The notes under the pieces are model-generated. The model was given only the letters and a program-made list of their open reading frames with translations, searched no databases and had not been told where the DNA came from. The translations under genes and the position numbers were made by a program. A stretch of DNA of 64,000 nt from M55B112 sp040903745. Its GTDB lineage: Bacteria; Bacteroidota; Bacteroidia; Bacteroidales; GCA-2748055. The stretch is taken from positions 73,659-137,658 of the forward strand of contig JBBDUV010000047.1 of the NCBI GenBank assembly GCA_040903745.1, given 5' to 3'. Position 1 is the stretch's first letter, and every line of letters starts with the position of its first letter. Shown in pieces: positions 15,389 to 25,090 of this stretch.

Positions 15389-16096
15389 TTATTCTTCTGC
15401 CCCTTCGGCTACAGATATTAGTTCAACTTCAAAGATGAGAACCGAATTTGGCGGGATTGCCGGTGATGGCGGACGCTCTCCATAAGCCAGGTTGGAGGGA
15501 ACATAAAATTTGTATTTGGACCCCTCACTCATCAACTGTAAACCTTCTGTCCAACCAGGAATCACCTGGTTCAACGCGAATGTTGCAGGTTCACCACGGT
15601 CAACACTGCTATCAAAAACAGTGCCGTTAATTAATGTACCGTGGTAATGAACCGTAACTGTCGATGACTCAGTCGGCATCTTTCCGTCGCCCTCCTCCAG
15701 TGGTTCGTACTGAAGACCCGATTCAGTGGTGAAGACACCTTCACGCAACTTGTTCTTATCCAAAAATTCAACGCCTTCCTGCGATTTGCGGTTCATAACA
15801 CCCTGAATGAGCTGCATCTGCAACATCTCAACAGTCTGGCGATCGAAAGAGGATGAGTCGTGCAGTACGGTATTTATCCCGGATCCCACCAGCACCGGAT
15901 TAATCTGATCAAATAGATCAGCTGTCTGATATCCAATGGAAAGTCCGAGAAAATAACTCAGTGAATCCCAGTCATTCTGAAGATTTACCTGGGCTTCCGA
16001 TCGGATTTTTTCACCCCCGATGAAGTTATTCACGAAATAACCTCCTGCAAATGCAACGATCACCAGGATCAGTGTTGTAAGTGTTTTGTTGTTCAT
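15389..16096 (-). CDS. FKBP-type peptidyl-prolyl cis-trans isomerase, membrane-anchored
   Basis: A 235-residue FKBP. An N-terminal helix (TTLILVIVAFAGGYFVNNF) should anchor it to the inner membrane or act as an export signal. Residues about 40-115 match the FKBP_N dimerisation domain of Mip/FkpA-type proteins (DSLSYFLGLSIGYQTADLF). The FKBP domain covers about 125-228, with STVTVHYHGTLINGTVFDSS, GWTEGLQLMSEGSKYKFYVP and IPPNSVLIFEVELI, the active-site segments of the fold. It probably assists folding of envelope proteins. It is followed by a strong terminator. Confidence 0.9.
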   Translation of the reverse strand: MNNKTLTTLILVIVAFAGGYFVNNFIGGEKIRSEAQVNLQNDWDSLSYFLGLSIGYQTADLFDQINPVLVGSGINTVLHDSSSFDRQTVEMLQMQLIQGVMNRKSQEGVEFLDKNKLREGVFTTESGLQYEPLEEGDGKMPTESSTVTVHYHGTLINGTVFDSSVDRGEPATFALNQVIPGWTEGLQLMSEGSKYKFYVPSNLAYGERPPSPAIPPNSVLIFEVELISVAEGAEE

Positions 16097-16208
16097 GACA
16101 ATGATTTAAAATGTTTTAATGAAAATGCGAAGTTAAGAAAATTTGGTCGGATTTAACAAGAACAGTCGGGTTGCTATATCAAAAAGGTAAGATTAAGAAC
16201 AAAAAGAC

Positions 16209-16862
16209 TTAAATAACCGGTTTAGTTGCCCGCACAATCTCCCTTTTACCTGGCGGACCAGGAAGTTTTTGCACAGTAAAACCAGCCTGCTTCATATTTC
16301 GCCTTACCTGTCCACTCGATGAGTAAGTCGTTAGCACTGCCCCAGGCGCCGCCAACTCATTAACCCTGGTGAATATTTCAACGGTCCATAAGGCAGGCTG
16401 AACTACAGGTGCAAATGCATCAAAATAGATCACATCAAACAAACCCAATGGCGCAGCCTCCCTGAAATCGGCACACTCCTTGTAAAGCGCAAACGATTCT
16501 GAAATCTGTACATCTGTACCCCAGTCAGCCTCATGAATCTTTCCAAAGATCTCCATATTGTATTCCGAAAGGTTTAGCATTTCAAACTCGGTTTTTGACA
16601 ACGGATATTTTTCTATGGCATGGTAATATACCTCCCGGTTACACTCCCCTGCCTGCATAAAAGTTAGTAAAACATTTAGCCCCGTTCCCATTCCATATTC
16701 CAGAACCCGCACAGGATTTTTGTCAGAATAGCCGAATGCTGCCCTGATATAGATATGCTCAGACTCCGCAACCGCTCCGTTCACAGAATGGTAATGCTCA
16801 TCCAGTTCCGGAATGTAGATCGTATGCGATCCGTCCCCAGTTTTTGTAAGCCTGCGCTCCAT
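16209..16862 (-). CDS. mnmD: tRNA (5-methylaminomethyl-2-thiouridine) methyltransferase MnmD
   Basis: A 217-residue stand-alone MnmD, corresponding to the methyltransferase half of E. coli MnmC. It performs the last SAM-dependent methylation that gives mnm5s2U34 in the wobble position of some tRNAs. Visible features are the N-terminal TGDGSHTIYIPELDEHYHSVNGA, the SAM site VLEYGMGTGLN and the FDVIYFDAFAPVVQPALW motif. The separate form without the FAD domain is the usual arrangement in Bacteroidota. The neighbouring genes give no further information. Confidence 0.9.
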   Translation of the reverse strand: MERRLTKTGDGSHTIYIPELDEHYHSVNGAVAESEHIYIRAAFGYSDKNPVRVLEYGMGTGLNVLLTFMQAGECNREVYYHAIEKYPLSKTEFEMLNLSEYNMEIFGKIHEADWGTDVQISESFALYKECADFREAAPLGLFDVIYFDAFAPVVQPALWTVEIFTRVNELAAPGAVLTTYSSSGQVRRNMKQAGFTVQKLPGPPGKREIVRATKPVI

Positions 16863-17116
16863 TTTTCAAAGTTATGATATTTTCGTCATTCCGAATACTT
16901 TGCCTGAGCAAAAATTGTAAGGCCGGGAATCAGTTTAAAAAGGGGAATTTTTAGCAACTGTTGAACGCAGATTATGCAGCAGTAGCCGGTACTTTCACAG
17001 GGGAATCATGCGGAACCCCTTCGGCCGATATATTCAGTTCTTTCAATATTAAATAGGAAATAAATAACTCCATAAAAATAGTTAATAATTAAAATATTAA
17101 ATATATATTTATAGTG

Positions 17117-17124
17117 TACATTTG
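17117..17124 (+). promoter_or_regulatory. -7 promoter element of the recombinase-like gene
   Basis: TACATTTG, a full match to TAnnTTTG, 13 bp before the ATG at 17138, implying a very short leader. The sequence upstream is almost only A and T and contains no clear TTTG -33 box. Confidence 0.45.
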
Positions 17125-17137
17125 TATGTAAATAAAA

Positions 17138-18379
17138 ATGAAAGTTAGATTTTACATTGAGAAGCGGCGAGGAAAGGATGGAAGATTATTGACCAGCAGA
17201 AGGCCGATATTCATGACGGTCGCTTTTCATGGTAAAAGGGTATTGATCTCCACCGGAAAAAATGTTGATCTGAAATGGTGGGATCATACGAAGCAGCAGG
17301 TGAGAGAGATGCATCCGGATGCATCCGTTATCAATAGATGGCTCGAAACATTAGCGTATACCGCCGGCACTGTCTGGAAGTCGCTGGCAAGCCTGTCTGA
17401 GAATCCCGGGGTAGGGGAGTTTCGCGATGAATTTGAGCGGTTGAGACCCCGGTTTTCAGGAGGGTTCTTTGACATCATGTTTCTGTTCATGGAAGAGGGT
17501 TCCAGGCGTTGGAGTATAAGTACATACCAAAAAGTTCGAACCTTCTATAACCAGCTGAAAGAGTTCGAAAAGTCAGAGATGTATCCTCTTCATTTTAACA
17601 CCATGAATGAATCGTTTCTTTATCGGTTTCGCGATTATCTTGAGAAAAAAAGCAGGTCGGAATCCACCATCAGAAAGATGGTAAACCTGCTCGTTTGGTA
17701 CCTGAACTGGGCTACAAAAAATGGGTACAATGTGTATTACGATTACCGGGGTTTTTATAAAATGCTTGATAAAGGAAGTGCAACGGAAAAAATCCCGGCA
17801 AAGTGCGAACCTGTTTACCTGGAATGGGATGAGCTGTTGCGGTTCCTGAAGCATTCGCCATGCACAACTGTGAAAGAACGTGTCAGGGACCTCTTTTGTT
17901 TGAGTTGTTTCACCGGACTAAGATTCGGAGAGTTGCGGAACCTGACTAAGGAGGATGTAATGGCATCCTCTGTTATTGTGAGAAAAGGTGACAGTAAGGT
18001 GAGATATGTTCCGGTAAGCAAATATGCTGCGGTGATCCTCGAAAAATATAAGCACCGTTACTACCGTGACAATGCGGCGCTGCCACCCGTGAGCGCGATG
18101 ACGGTGAACAAGTACCTGAGGGTCATGGCGAAGGAATTGAAACTTGAGCGGACGGTTGCCGTGGGTATCGGAAGCAGACGAAGGGCGATGCTTTGGGAGG
18201 TGCTAACGGCCGGAGCCGGGGTCCAGACTTTTATCATGCATGCGCTCAGACTGGAAATCCCTGCGGATGTCATAGCCTCGTTTACCGGTGTAACGAGCGA
18301 TCATCGCATCAAACTCATGAAACAGGAATTGGCAATGAAAGAGATAAAGAAATTCGATTTGATAGAACATTCTCAGTAA
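17138..18379 (+). CDS. Tyrosine-recombinase-like protein with eroded catalytic site
   Basis: A 413-residue protein of the Bacteroidota integrase type: an N-terminal Arm-DNA-binding-like segment (MKVRFYIEKRRGKDGR), a SAM-like core-binding domain (about 110-215) and a C-terminal catalytic-fold domain. The first catalytic arginine is present (CFTGLRFGELRNLTKEDV). The HxxR box that should follow is replaced by AGAGVQTFIMHALRL, and the region where the nucleophilic Tyr should stand (TSDHRIKLMKQELAMKEIKKF) contains no tyrosine. It therefore probably binds DNA without cutting it, or is a recombinase in decay with the frame still intact. No attachment repeats or cargo were identified. A hairpin and a terminator follow. 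Confidence 0.75.
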   Translation: MKVRFYIEKRRGKDGRLLTSRRPIFMTVAFHGKRVLISTGKNVDLKWWDHTKQQVREMHPDASVINRWLETLAYTAGTVWKSLASLSENPGVGEFRDEFERLRPRFSGGFFDIMFLFMEEGSRRWSISTYQKVRTFYNQLKEFEKSEMYPLHFNTMNESFLYRFRDYLEKKSRSESTIRKMVNLLVWYLNWATKNGYNVYYDYRGFYKMLDKGSATEKIPAKCEPVYLEWDELLRFLKHSPCTTVKERVRDLFCLSCFTGLRFGELRNLTKEDVMASSVIVRKGDSKVRYVPVSKYAAVILEKYKHRYYRDNAALPPVSAMTVNKYLRVMAKELKLERTVAVGIGSRRRAMLWEVLTAGAGVQTFIMHALRLEIPADVIASFTGVTSDHRIKLMKQELAMKEIKKFDLIEHSQ

Positions 18380-18384
18380 TGCAA

Positions 18385-18440
18385 CACCTGTCTTTTACTC
18401 CTGACTTAAGGGTTAGAATTTGCTGCAAAACTGACAGGTG
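18385..18440 (+). other. Inverted repeat after the recombinase-like gene
   Basis: CACCTGTC (18385-18392) and GACAGGTG (18433-18440) are perfect 8-bp inverted copies 40 bp apart, starting 6 bp after the stop codon. They could form a long hairpin in the 3' end of the mRNA or be a binding site for the protein itself. Confidence 0.4.
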
Positions 18441-18445
18441 ATGAG

Positions 18446-18474
18446 TCCGGATACCAGGAGGTCCGGGCTTTTTT
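18446..18474 (+). terminator. Probable Rho-independent terminator
   Basis: A short CCGGA / TCCGG stem (18447-18451 and 18462-18466) is followed by GG, C and a run of six T (18469-18474). It ends the transcript of the recombinase-like gene. Confidence 0.55.
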
Positions 18475-18553
18475 ATATATGCCTGGTTCCTTTCATTATC
18501 TGTCCTGATTTCTTCCATTCGATCAATGTTTATAAAAATTGAACCAACTTTCA

Positions 18554-18585
18554 TTGGCATACCATTCCATTAATCTTTACATTTG
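18554..18585 (+). promoter_or_regulatory. Promoter of the nucleotidyltransferase gene
   Basis: TTGG (18554-18557, consensus TTTG), a 20-bp spacer and TACATTTG (18578-18585, full match to TAnnTTTG) form a good Bacteroidota housekeeping promoter 33 bp upstream of the ATG at 18619. The -7 box and following bases (TACATTTGTATG) are the same as those before the recombinase-like gene. Confidence 0.55.
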
Positions 18586-18618
18586 TATGCGTATATTTAA
18601 CAACGAAAAAATAATTTG

Positions 18619-19518
18619 ATGAAACCTACACTATTGATCCTTGCAGCCGGAATGGGAAGCCGGTATGGCGGACAAAAACAGACCGATGAATTTGGACCGC
18701 ACGGAGAGACGATTACCGATTATTCCATTTACGATGCATTAAAAGCTGGATTTGAAAAGGTGGTTTTCGTTATATCCCCACAAATGGAGGAGGAGTTCAA
18801 TAGCAGCTATTTAAAGCGGTTTCCTTCCGATATGAATGTACAATATGTACTGCAGGATGTAAAGAATGTACCGGAAGGTTATACCGTTCCGCCCGATCGA
18901 AAAAAGCCCTGGGGAACTGCCCATGCTGTCCTTATGGCAAGGGACGTGATCCGCGAGCCTTTTGCTGTGATCAATGCCGACGACTTTTACGGGAGGGAAT
19001 CCTATCGGATCATGTGTGATTTCCTGACAAAGAGTGAACCGGGTGAATATTGCGTGCTTGGATATACCCTTTCAAGGACAGTCTCAGAGCATGGATCTGT
19101 GGCCAGGGGAGTCTGTGCAACCGATGATGAGGGATACCTGACAACGATTGTTGAGCGTACAAAGATCTTTAGCGAAAAGGGAAAAATATTCTATGAGGAT
19201 AAAGATGGAAGTCGTCATGATCTTGCCCCCGACGAGTTGGTTTCAATGAACCTCTTCGGATTTACACCGGATGTGTTTGACCACCTTGATCTACAATTCC
19301 GGGATTATATTGCTGACAACATTAATAGCACAAAAGCGGAGTTTTTTATCCCCTATGTAGCCGATAACCTGATCAATAGCGGAGCGGCCTCTTTCAGGGT
19401 GTTGAGTACACCTGAGTCTTGGTTTGGAGTAACTTATCAGGAGGACCGTCCACACGTTCAGAACATGATAAACAGACTTGTAAAGAAAGGCCTGTACCCG
19501 GCACCACTTTGGCAATAA
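18619..19518 (+). CDS. Sugar-phosphate nucleotidyltransferase family protein
   Basis: A 299-residue nucleotidyltransferase. The ATG at 18619 is preferred over the TTG one codon earlier. The nucleotide-binding signature LILAAGMGSRYGGQKQTDEF is at the N-terminus, with PWGTAHAVLMARD and AVINADDFYG as further active-site segments, where the two Asp probably bind the metal. This fold makes NDP-sugars from NTP and sugar-1-phosphates. The GSRYGG/TDEFGPHG form marks a subfamily seen often in Bacteroidota without an assigned sugar. There are no sugar-pathway neighbours, so the substrate stays open. It is a single-gene unit with its own promoter. Confidence 0.85.
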   Translation: MKPTLLILAAGMGSRYGGQKQTDEFGPHGETITDYSIYDALKAGFEKVVFVISPQMEEEFNSSYLKRFPSDMNVQYVLQDVKNVPEGYTVPPDRKKPWGTAHAVLMARDVIREPFAVINADDFYGRESYRIMCDFLTKSEPGEYCVLGYTLSRTVSEHGSVARGVCATDDEGYLTTIVERTKIFSEKGKIFYEDKDGSRHDLAPDELVSMNLFGFTPDVFDHLDLQFRDYIADNINSTKAEFFIPYVADNLINSGAASFRVLSTPESWFGVTYQEDRPHVQNMINRLVKKGLYPAPLWQ

Positions 19519-19848
19519 TTGAATGGATCGGCTTTTGAAAAATATTCAGAACATCTGCGAACCAGAGATCTGGCCCCAATGCATGTTCAACATCTATGCA
19601 GAGGAATTATTTATTTCTTTCTGAACGGGAAATTGTCGAATTACACAGCTTCCCCCGCGGAGGTTTCCTTTACGCAGGGATTAATGGAAAAATGACTAGA
19701 GTATAATATCGACCACTAATTGTATCGTTAGTTACTAAACTATATGTTAAATAATACTGTAAGGTATGCTGGTAAATGATTCTATGCGTCTTTGCAATAT
19801 CCCATTAAATGTAAATAATAAGATCTGGTAATAACAAAAATACAGCCC
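19519..19848. other. 330-bp intergenic region before the beta-galactosidase gene
   Basis: No gene, RNA or convincing palindrome was seen. The last 100 bp are AT-rich and probably hold the promoter of the beta-galactosidase remnant. Confidence 0.4.
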
Positions 19849-21825
19849 ATGAAATCTGCAAAAATAATTGGCTTCGTTTCCTTATTGGTTATCTTCTTTG
19901 GTCTGAAAGCCCAGGAATTACCTGCATGGCAGAATCCTGAGATCGTACAGATCAACCGTGAACTACCGCGTACCAACATGTTCTCTTTTGAGAACAGCGA
20001 AATGGCCATGAACGGTGAAATGGAGAAATCTGATAATTTCCTATCATTGAACGGTGTATGGAAATTCAATTATTCGGATAATCCAGTTAACCGGCCGGTT
20101 GATTTTTACAAGGTGAAATACCGCGACCGCCGCTGGCACGATATCACAGTGCCGGGGAACTGGGAGTTCCAGGGGTTCGGGGTGCCGATCTATGTGAATA
20201 TTCCCTACGAGTGGACCACCGATCCGCAACCGCCCGCCGTGCCGGTCGACCATAACCCGGTTGGCAGCTACAGGAGGGAGTTCACGCTGCCGGCCGCCTG
20301 GAGCAACAAGCAGGTTTTTATTCATTTCGGTGCGGTGAAATCGGCCTTCTATCTCTGGATCAACGGCGAAAAGGTGGGGTACAGCCAGGGCAGTAAAACA
20401 CCCGCCGAGTTCGATATTACACCGTTTGTCGTGCCTGGAAAAAATATTGTCGCCGTGGAGGTGTACCGCTGGTCGGACGGATCATGGCTCGAGTGCCAGG
20501 ACTTCTGGAGGGTGAGTGGCATCCAGCGCGATGTTTACCTCGAGGCGCGGCCGGAGCTGCGTATCGCCGATTTCTTCGCCCGGTCGCAGCTGGTATTCGA
20601 CTACCGCGACGGACTGTTCGACCTGGATATGAAGGTGGAGAATGCCGGGGAGCGCGAACGAACGGTAGCGGTATTGGTGAAGCTTTTCGGACAGGAGGGT
20701 GGAGAGAGTATATGGGAGGACCGCCTGCCGGCGCGTGTGCGACCGGGGAGTACCTCCACATTGCAAACATCCTCCACGATCGGTGATATACGCCCGTGGA
20801 GCGCGGAGACGCCCAACCTCTACAGGATGCTGCTGGAGTTGTACGATGAGGACGACCGCCTGATCGAGGTGGTCACCTCACGGATCGGCTTCAGGACTTC
20901 AGAAATTAAGAACGGTCAGCTGCTGGTCAACGGCAAGCCAATACTCCTGAAAGGGGTGAACAGGCATGAGCACGATCCGGTGACGGGCCAATATGTGAGC
21001 CGGGAGTCGATGTTGGAGGATATTACGCTGATGAAGCAATATAATATCAACGCGGTACGTACTTCGCATTACCCGAACGATCCATATTGGTACGAGCTGT
21101 GCGATGAGTACGGTCTCTATGTGGTCGATGAGGCCAATATTGAGTCGCACGGGATGGGGTATAAGCCGGATAAGACGCTTGGGAACAACCCGATTTTTAT
21201 GAAGTCACACCTCGACCGTACCATTCGAATGGTGGAGCGCGATAAGAACCATCCGTCAGTGATCATCTGGTCGCTGGGCAACGAGGCGGGCGATGGGGTC
21301 TGTTTTGACGCCACTTACGAGTGGATCAAGTCGAAGGACCCAACGCGCCCCGTGCAGTATGAGCGGGCGGAGCGTGACGGCAACACCGATATCTTCTGTC
21401 CGATGTACTTGCTGATGCCAAATATGCTGCGGTATGCACTGTCGCTACAGAACAAACCGCTGATCCAGTGTGAATACGCACATTCCATGGGGAACAGCAC
21501 AGGGAATCTGAAGGATTACTGGGACCTGATCGAGGCGCATGACCAGCTGCAGGGCGGATTTATCTGGGACTGGGTAGACCAGGGGATGGCAGCGGAGACG
21601 GAAGATGGCAGGTTTTACTGGGCCTTCGGGGGTGACTATGGACCGGAGGATGTGCCGTCGGATTCCAACTTCTGCATGAACGGACTGGTGTTTCCCGATC
21701 GCACGGTGCAACCCGGACTTGAAGAGGTGAAAAAGCTGAATTCATCGGTAGGAATTGGTAAACCTGGAACAGTGAAAATTATGGAACATTCGGCTGTAAA
21801 TGGTCAGTGGTTGCGTCATGGGTGA
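19849..21825 (+). pseudogene. Glycoside hydrolase family 2 beta-galactosidase, 3' part deleted
   Basis: A LacZ-type GH2 protein with a signal peptide (IIGFVSLLVIFFGLKAQ), the sugar-binding jelly-roll domain (about 60-230), an Ig-like domain (about 235-335) and the TIM barrel (about 340-620). Both catalytic glutamates are present: E479 in WSLGNEAGDG (acid/base) and E542 in IQCEYAHSMGNS (nucleophile). Homologous proteins are usually 1020-1080 residues. Here the sequence fits the family to about residue 632 (FPDRTVQPGLEEVKK), then runs into 25 unrelated codons and a stop. The C-terminal beta-sandwich domains are gone. The stop lies inside the start of the next gene, which suggests a deletion that joined the two. 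I call it a pseudogene; a truncated active enzyme is less likely. Confidence 0.8.
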
Positions 21826-22816
21826 ACCGGCATCGAAACTGAAGGTTACACTGCAGGCCATACTGGCCTGCCTGCTTTGGTCATCGGCTTTTGTCGGGAT
21901 CAAGCTGGGGCTCCCTTATACTACGCCGTTGCAGTTTGCAGGGATCCGGTTTTTTATCTCCGGATTGCTGGTGCTACCGGTGGCGGTTTACTATAGCCCC
22001 GCTTTCATGCGGGTGCTTCGGGAGAATCTACGGTTCATCCTAATCCTCGGGATGTTGCAGACTTTTCTTCAATATGCACTGTTTTATACCGGGATTGACA
22101 AGGTGCCCGGCTCGGTGGGGGCGATCGTGATCGGTTCCGGACCGCTCTTCATCGCTATCGTGGCTCACTTTTTCATGCCGGGCGACCGGCTCGGACTCAA
22201 AAAGACAGGGATCATTCTTTTTGGTTTTTCGGGTATCGTGTTGGTGAGTATCGGCAGAGGTGAGGGCCTTGACGGGACCGTTCGGATGGTCGGTATTCTG
22301 ATCCTGTTAGGCAATAACATCGTATCGGGTTTCACAAATGTGATCATCGCTATGGAGAAAAAGAAGATTCCGCCACTGGTGCTCAGCTCCGTTTCAATGA
22401 TCTTTGGCGGGTTGGTATTGTTTCTTTTTTCAATCCCCATTGAGGGCCTCGATCTGTCTATCAAGCCGTTGCCCTATTACCTCTCGCTGGGCTGGTTGAG
22501 TATGCTTTCTGCTGTAGCTATTTCCATCTGGATCATCCTGTTGAAAAGGCCCGGTGTGGTGGTGTCGGATCTGAACCTGTGGAAATTCCTGATCCCTGTT
22601 TCCGGGGCCCTGCTGGCATGGACGATACTGCCGGAGGAATCGCCTGACCCGCTCTCGGTAACGGGGATGGTGATTACCGGGATCGCATTGATTATCATTA
22701 GCAGACACAATCATATTGTTGCGATGAACAGTGCAGCGGGAGTTGGAGCAACGAGAGAAGGGAGGGAGGGAAGTGAGAAAAGGAGAGGGAAATTAAGAGA
22801 AGGAACGGGAAAATGA
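21800..22816 (+). CDS. EamA/DMT family transporter (RhaT-like)
   Basis: A 338-residue inner-membrane protein with ten predicted hydrophobic helices in two EamA halves (CLLWSSAFVGIKLGLPYTTPLQFAGIRFFISG in the first, LGWLSMLSAVAISIWIILL in the second). The family exports or imports amino acids, sugars or other metabolites; the substrate cannot be told. The start may be the ATG at 21800 or the one at 21818 (MGEPASKL). Both lie inside the end of the truncated beta-galactosidase frame. The C-terminus carries an odd Gly/Arg/Glu-rich tail encoded by purine-rich DNA (22735-22813). Confidence 0.85.
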   Translation: MVSGCVMGEPASKLKVTLQAILACLLWSSAFVGIKLGLPYTTPLQFAGIRFFISGLLVLPVAVYYSPAFMRVLRENLRFILILGMLQTFLQYALFYTGIDKVPGSVGAIVIGSGPLFIAIVAHFFMPGDRLGLKKTGIILFGFSGIVLVSIGRGEGLDGTVRMVGILILLGNNIVSGFTNVIIAMEKKKIPPLVLSSVSMIFGGLVLFLFSIPIEGLDLSIKPLPYYLSLGWLSMLSAVAISIWIILLKRPGVVVSDLNLWKFLIPVSGALLAWTILPEESPDPLSVTGMVITGIALIIISRHNHIVAMNSAAGVGATREGREGSEKRRGKLREGTGK

Positions 22817-22983
22817 AGCAGAATGGAAGGGGTAAAAGAACGTTGTCTTTGTGATTGATGGCTGAGAGGCTGAAGTAAAGGTAGATGAATGGTATATAGT
22901 AAATTAGTAGTATGGCACGGATAAATTTGTTAGTTTCGTGTTAGGAATGATTGTTGTAGAATGAAAGAGATCCCTTTGGTTAC

Positions 22984-25026
22984 ATGTACCGAAAATTTAA
23001 TATACGGTTTTTGCTGGCTGTTTTTGCCGGATCGCTTTGTCTGACCGCTGCGGGTCAGCCCATTGCCGAAAAAGGTGTTCTTGATCTGCGAAATTATAAT
23101 TTTTCGGAAGAGGGAATACTTGAAATTCAAGGTGAGTGGATTTTTTACTGGAACAGATTGATTGATCCGATTTCACATGACGATTCGACTGCTGTGTGCG
23201 TGCCTGTTCCGGCTGCATGGGGTCAGCTCACGGATATCATCCCCGGAATAGAGCCGATAGGATTCGGGACCTATGCCCTGAAGATCCTGCTTCCCGAAAA
23301 GATTGAGACCATTGTGCTTCGTTTTAAGGAGGTTTTTTCGGCATCGGGATATTATGTGAATGGGAGGAGTGTCGGATTCAAAGGATTACCTGGAAGTAAC
23401 AGGTACCAGTCAGTGTTTGGCTACACCCCATCAATGTTTGTCGTTCCTGTAAATGATACATTGCTCGACCTGCTGGTGCATGTCTCAAATTTTGAACATC
23501 GCTCGGGTGGCATGCGCGGGATTATTGAGGTGGGCACCCCGATGCAGATAATATCAGACCGTTCTGAACAGAAGCATCGGGACTATTTTCTGTTGGGGGC
23601 ATTTTTCATTATGGGAATCTATTTTATGGCTATGTTTCAGGCGCGCTCTGATATGTATAAACTCTTTTTCTCCCTGATATGCCTGGTGATGGTTTTCAGG
23701 ATTTATATATTGAGCGATACGGATCTTCAGCCATTTCACTGGATCACCGAAATCAGCCGGCTAAGACTTGAATACTTAAGTTTTGCCCTGCTTGTACCAC
23801 TGTTTGTGCTGATGGTACGGTTTGTGTTCCCACATGATTTTTCGAAATTGTTGTTCAGGATCATCCTGGGGATTTGTGGACTGATGATTCTCATAGTGAT
23901 ATTATCACCAGTGCGTATTTTTACGGCAGCATTTTCTTACTATATGTATTTTGTAATGTTTGCCGGGGCAGTGATCCTGTTTACGATTTTGATGGCATGG
24001 AAGCGGGGTCGTTATTATGCACAAGGTTTTGCAGCCGGGATCATCATTGTTTTGGTGGGTGCGGTGAATGATATGCTCTTCGTTACTGATGTGCTTGAAA
24101 CCGGATTGGTTTCACATTATTCCATGATTGTGTTTCTGCTGATCTATGCAATTATTTTTTCTCGCAAGATAAACCGGGGTCTTCTACGCAACGAGCGATT
24201 GTCGGATGAGATATTGCAGATGAATGAGAACCTGGAGCTACTTGTCGACAAGCGGACAAATGAGCTGAGCAAAAAATCGGAACAGTTGGCTATACATAGA
24301 GAGGAATTGAGAAAGAGCAATGAGGAGTTGCAGCGGGAAGTATATATCCGTAACCGTTTTATAGCGATAATGGGTCACGATATACGCGGACCGCTTGGTT
24401 ATACGAACCAGGTATTGGATTTAATCCTTAAAGGTGCCCTGAGCAAGGAGGATGAGCGGGAGATGCTTAAGCTTACAGCAGAAAATTCCCGAACGCTGTT
24501 AAATCTCCTTGAGAATTTATTGTACTGGGGCCGGTGTCAGACCGGTGAGTTGAAGAGCATGGCTATCCTCTTTCGCCCGGCGACAATTATGCAGGAGGCA
24601 ACAGAGCTTTATCAGTTACCCCTGTCAGATAAGGGGATTGAATTGTTTTCGGATGTGCCGGACGATCTGAAAGTATATGCAGACCAGGAGCATGTTAAAC
24701 TGATCATCAGAAATCTGCTCGCCAACGCGATCAAGTATACAGGTGAGGGTGGTGAGATCAGACTGAGTGCAGCAGCTGACCACAAAGCGGGAGAAGTAGT
24801 GATTGAAGTGGCGGATAACGGGATTGGCATGGAGGAGGATGATCAGAAAAATGTTTTTAACAGTCAGTATGTAACCTCTACGCCAGGTACCAGCAATGAG
24901 AAAGGGTCGGGCTTTGGATTAAAACTCTGCAGGGAGCTGGTTGAGTTAAATAACGGAACCATTACCGTTGAGAGCCAGGTCGGCAAGGGCAGCCGCTTTT
25001 TAGTGCGACTTCCTCTGACCGCATAA
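22984..25026 (+). CDS. 7TMR-DISM sensor histidine kinase
   Basis: A 680-residue kinase. After a signal peptide (FLLAVFAGSLCLTAAGQ) comes a periplasmic 7TMR-DISMED-type beta domain (about 30-190), then seven transmembrane helices (about 195-395), a coiled coil (about 400-450), HisKA (GHDIRGPLGYTNQVLDL, His465) and a full HATPase_c domain (NLLANAIKYTGEG, EVADNGIGM, GSGFGLKLC). Such kinases are thought to sense carbohydrate-like or other small ligands through the beta domain. No response regulator is adjacent, so it is an orphan in this window. Confidence 0.9.
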   Translation: MYRKFNIRFLLAVFAGSLCLTAAGQPIAEKGVLDLRNYNFSEEGILEIQGEWIFYWNRLIDPISHDDSTAVCVPVPAAWGQLTDIIPGIEPIGFGTYALKILLPEKIETIVLRFKEVFSASGYYVNGRSVGFKGLPGSNRYQSVFGYTPSMFVVPVNDTLLDLLVHVSNFEHRSGGMRGIIEVGTPMQIISDRSEQKHRDYFLLGAFFIMGIYFMAMFQARSDMYKLFFSLICLVMVFRIYILSDTDLQPFHWITEISRLRLEYLSFALLVPLFVLMVRFVFPHDFSKLLFRIILGICGLMILIVILSPVRIFTAAFSYYMYFVMFAGAVILFTILMAWKRGRYYAQGFAAGIIIVLVGAVNDMLFVTDVLETGLVSHYSMIVFLLIYAIIFSRKINRGLLRNERLSDEILQMNENLELLVDKRTNELSKKSEQLAIHREELRKSNEELQREVYIRNRFIAIMGHDIRGPLGYTNQVLDLILKGALSKEDEREMLKLTAENSRTLLNLLENLLYWGRCQTGELKSMAILFRPATIMQEATELYQLPLSDKGIELFSDVPDDLKVYADQEHVKLIIRNLLANAIKYTGEGGEIRLSAAADHKAGEVVIEVADNGIGMEEDDQKNVFNSQYVTSTPGTSNEKGSGFGLKLCRELVELNNGTITVESQVGKGSRFLVRLPLTA

Positions 25027-25090
25027 ATGAGTAGGCATCCTTTTAGATTTTCGATGGCAACCTCTTTTTCAATTCCATTTCCTTTTCAGG

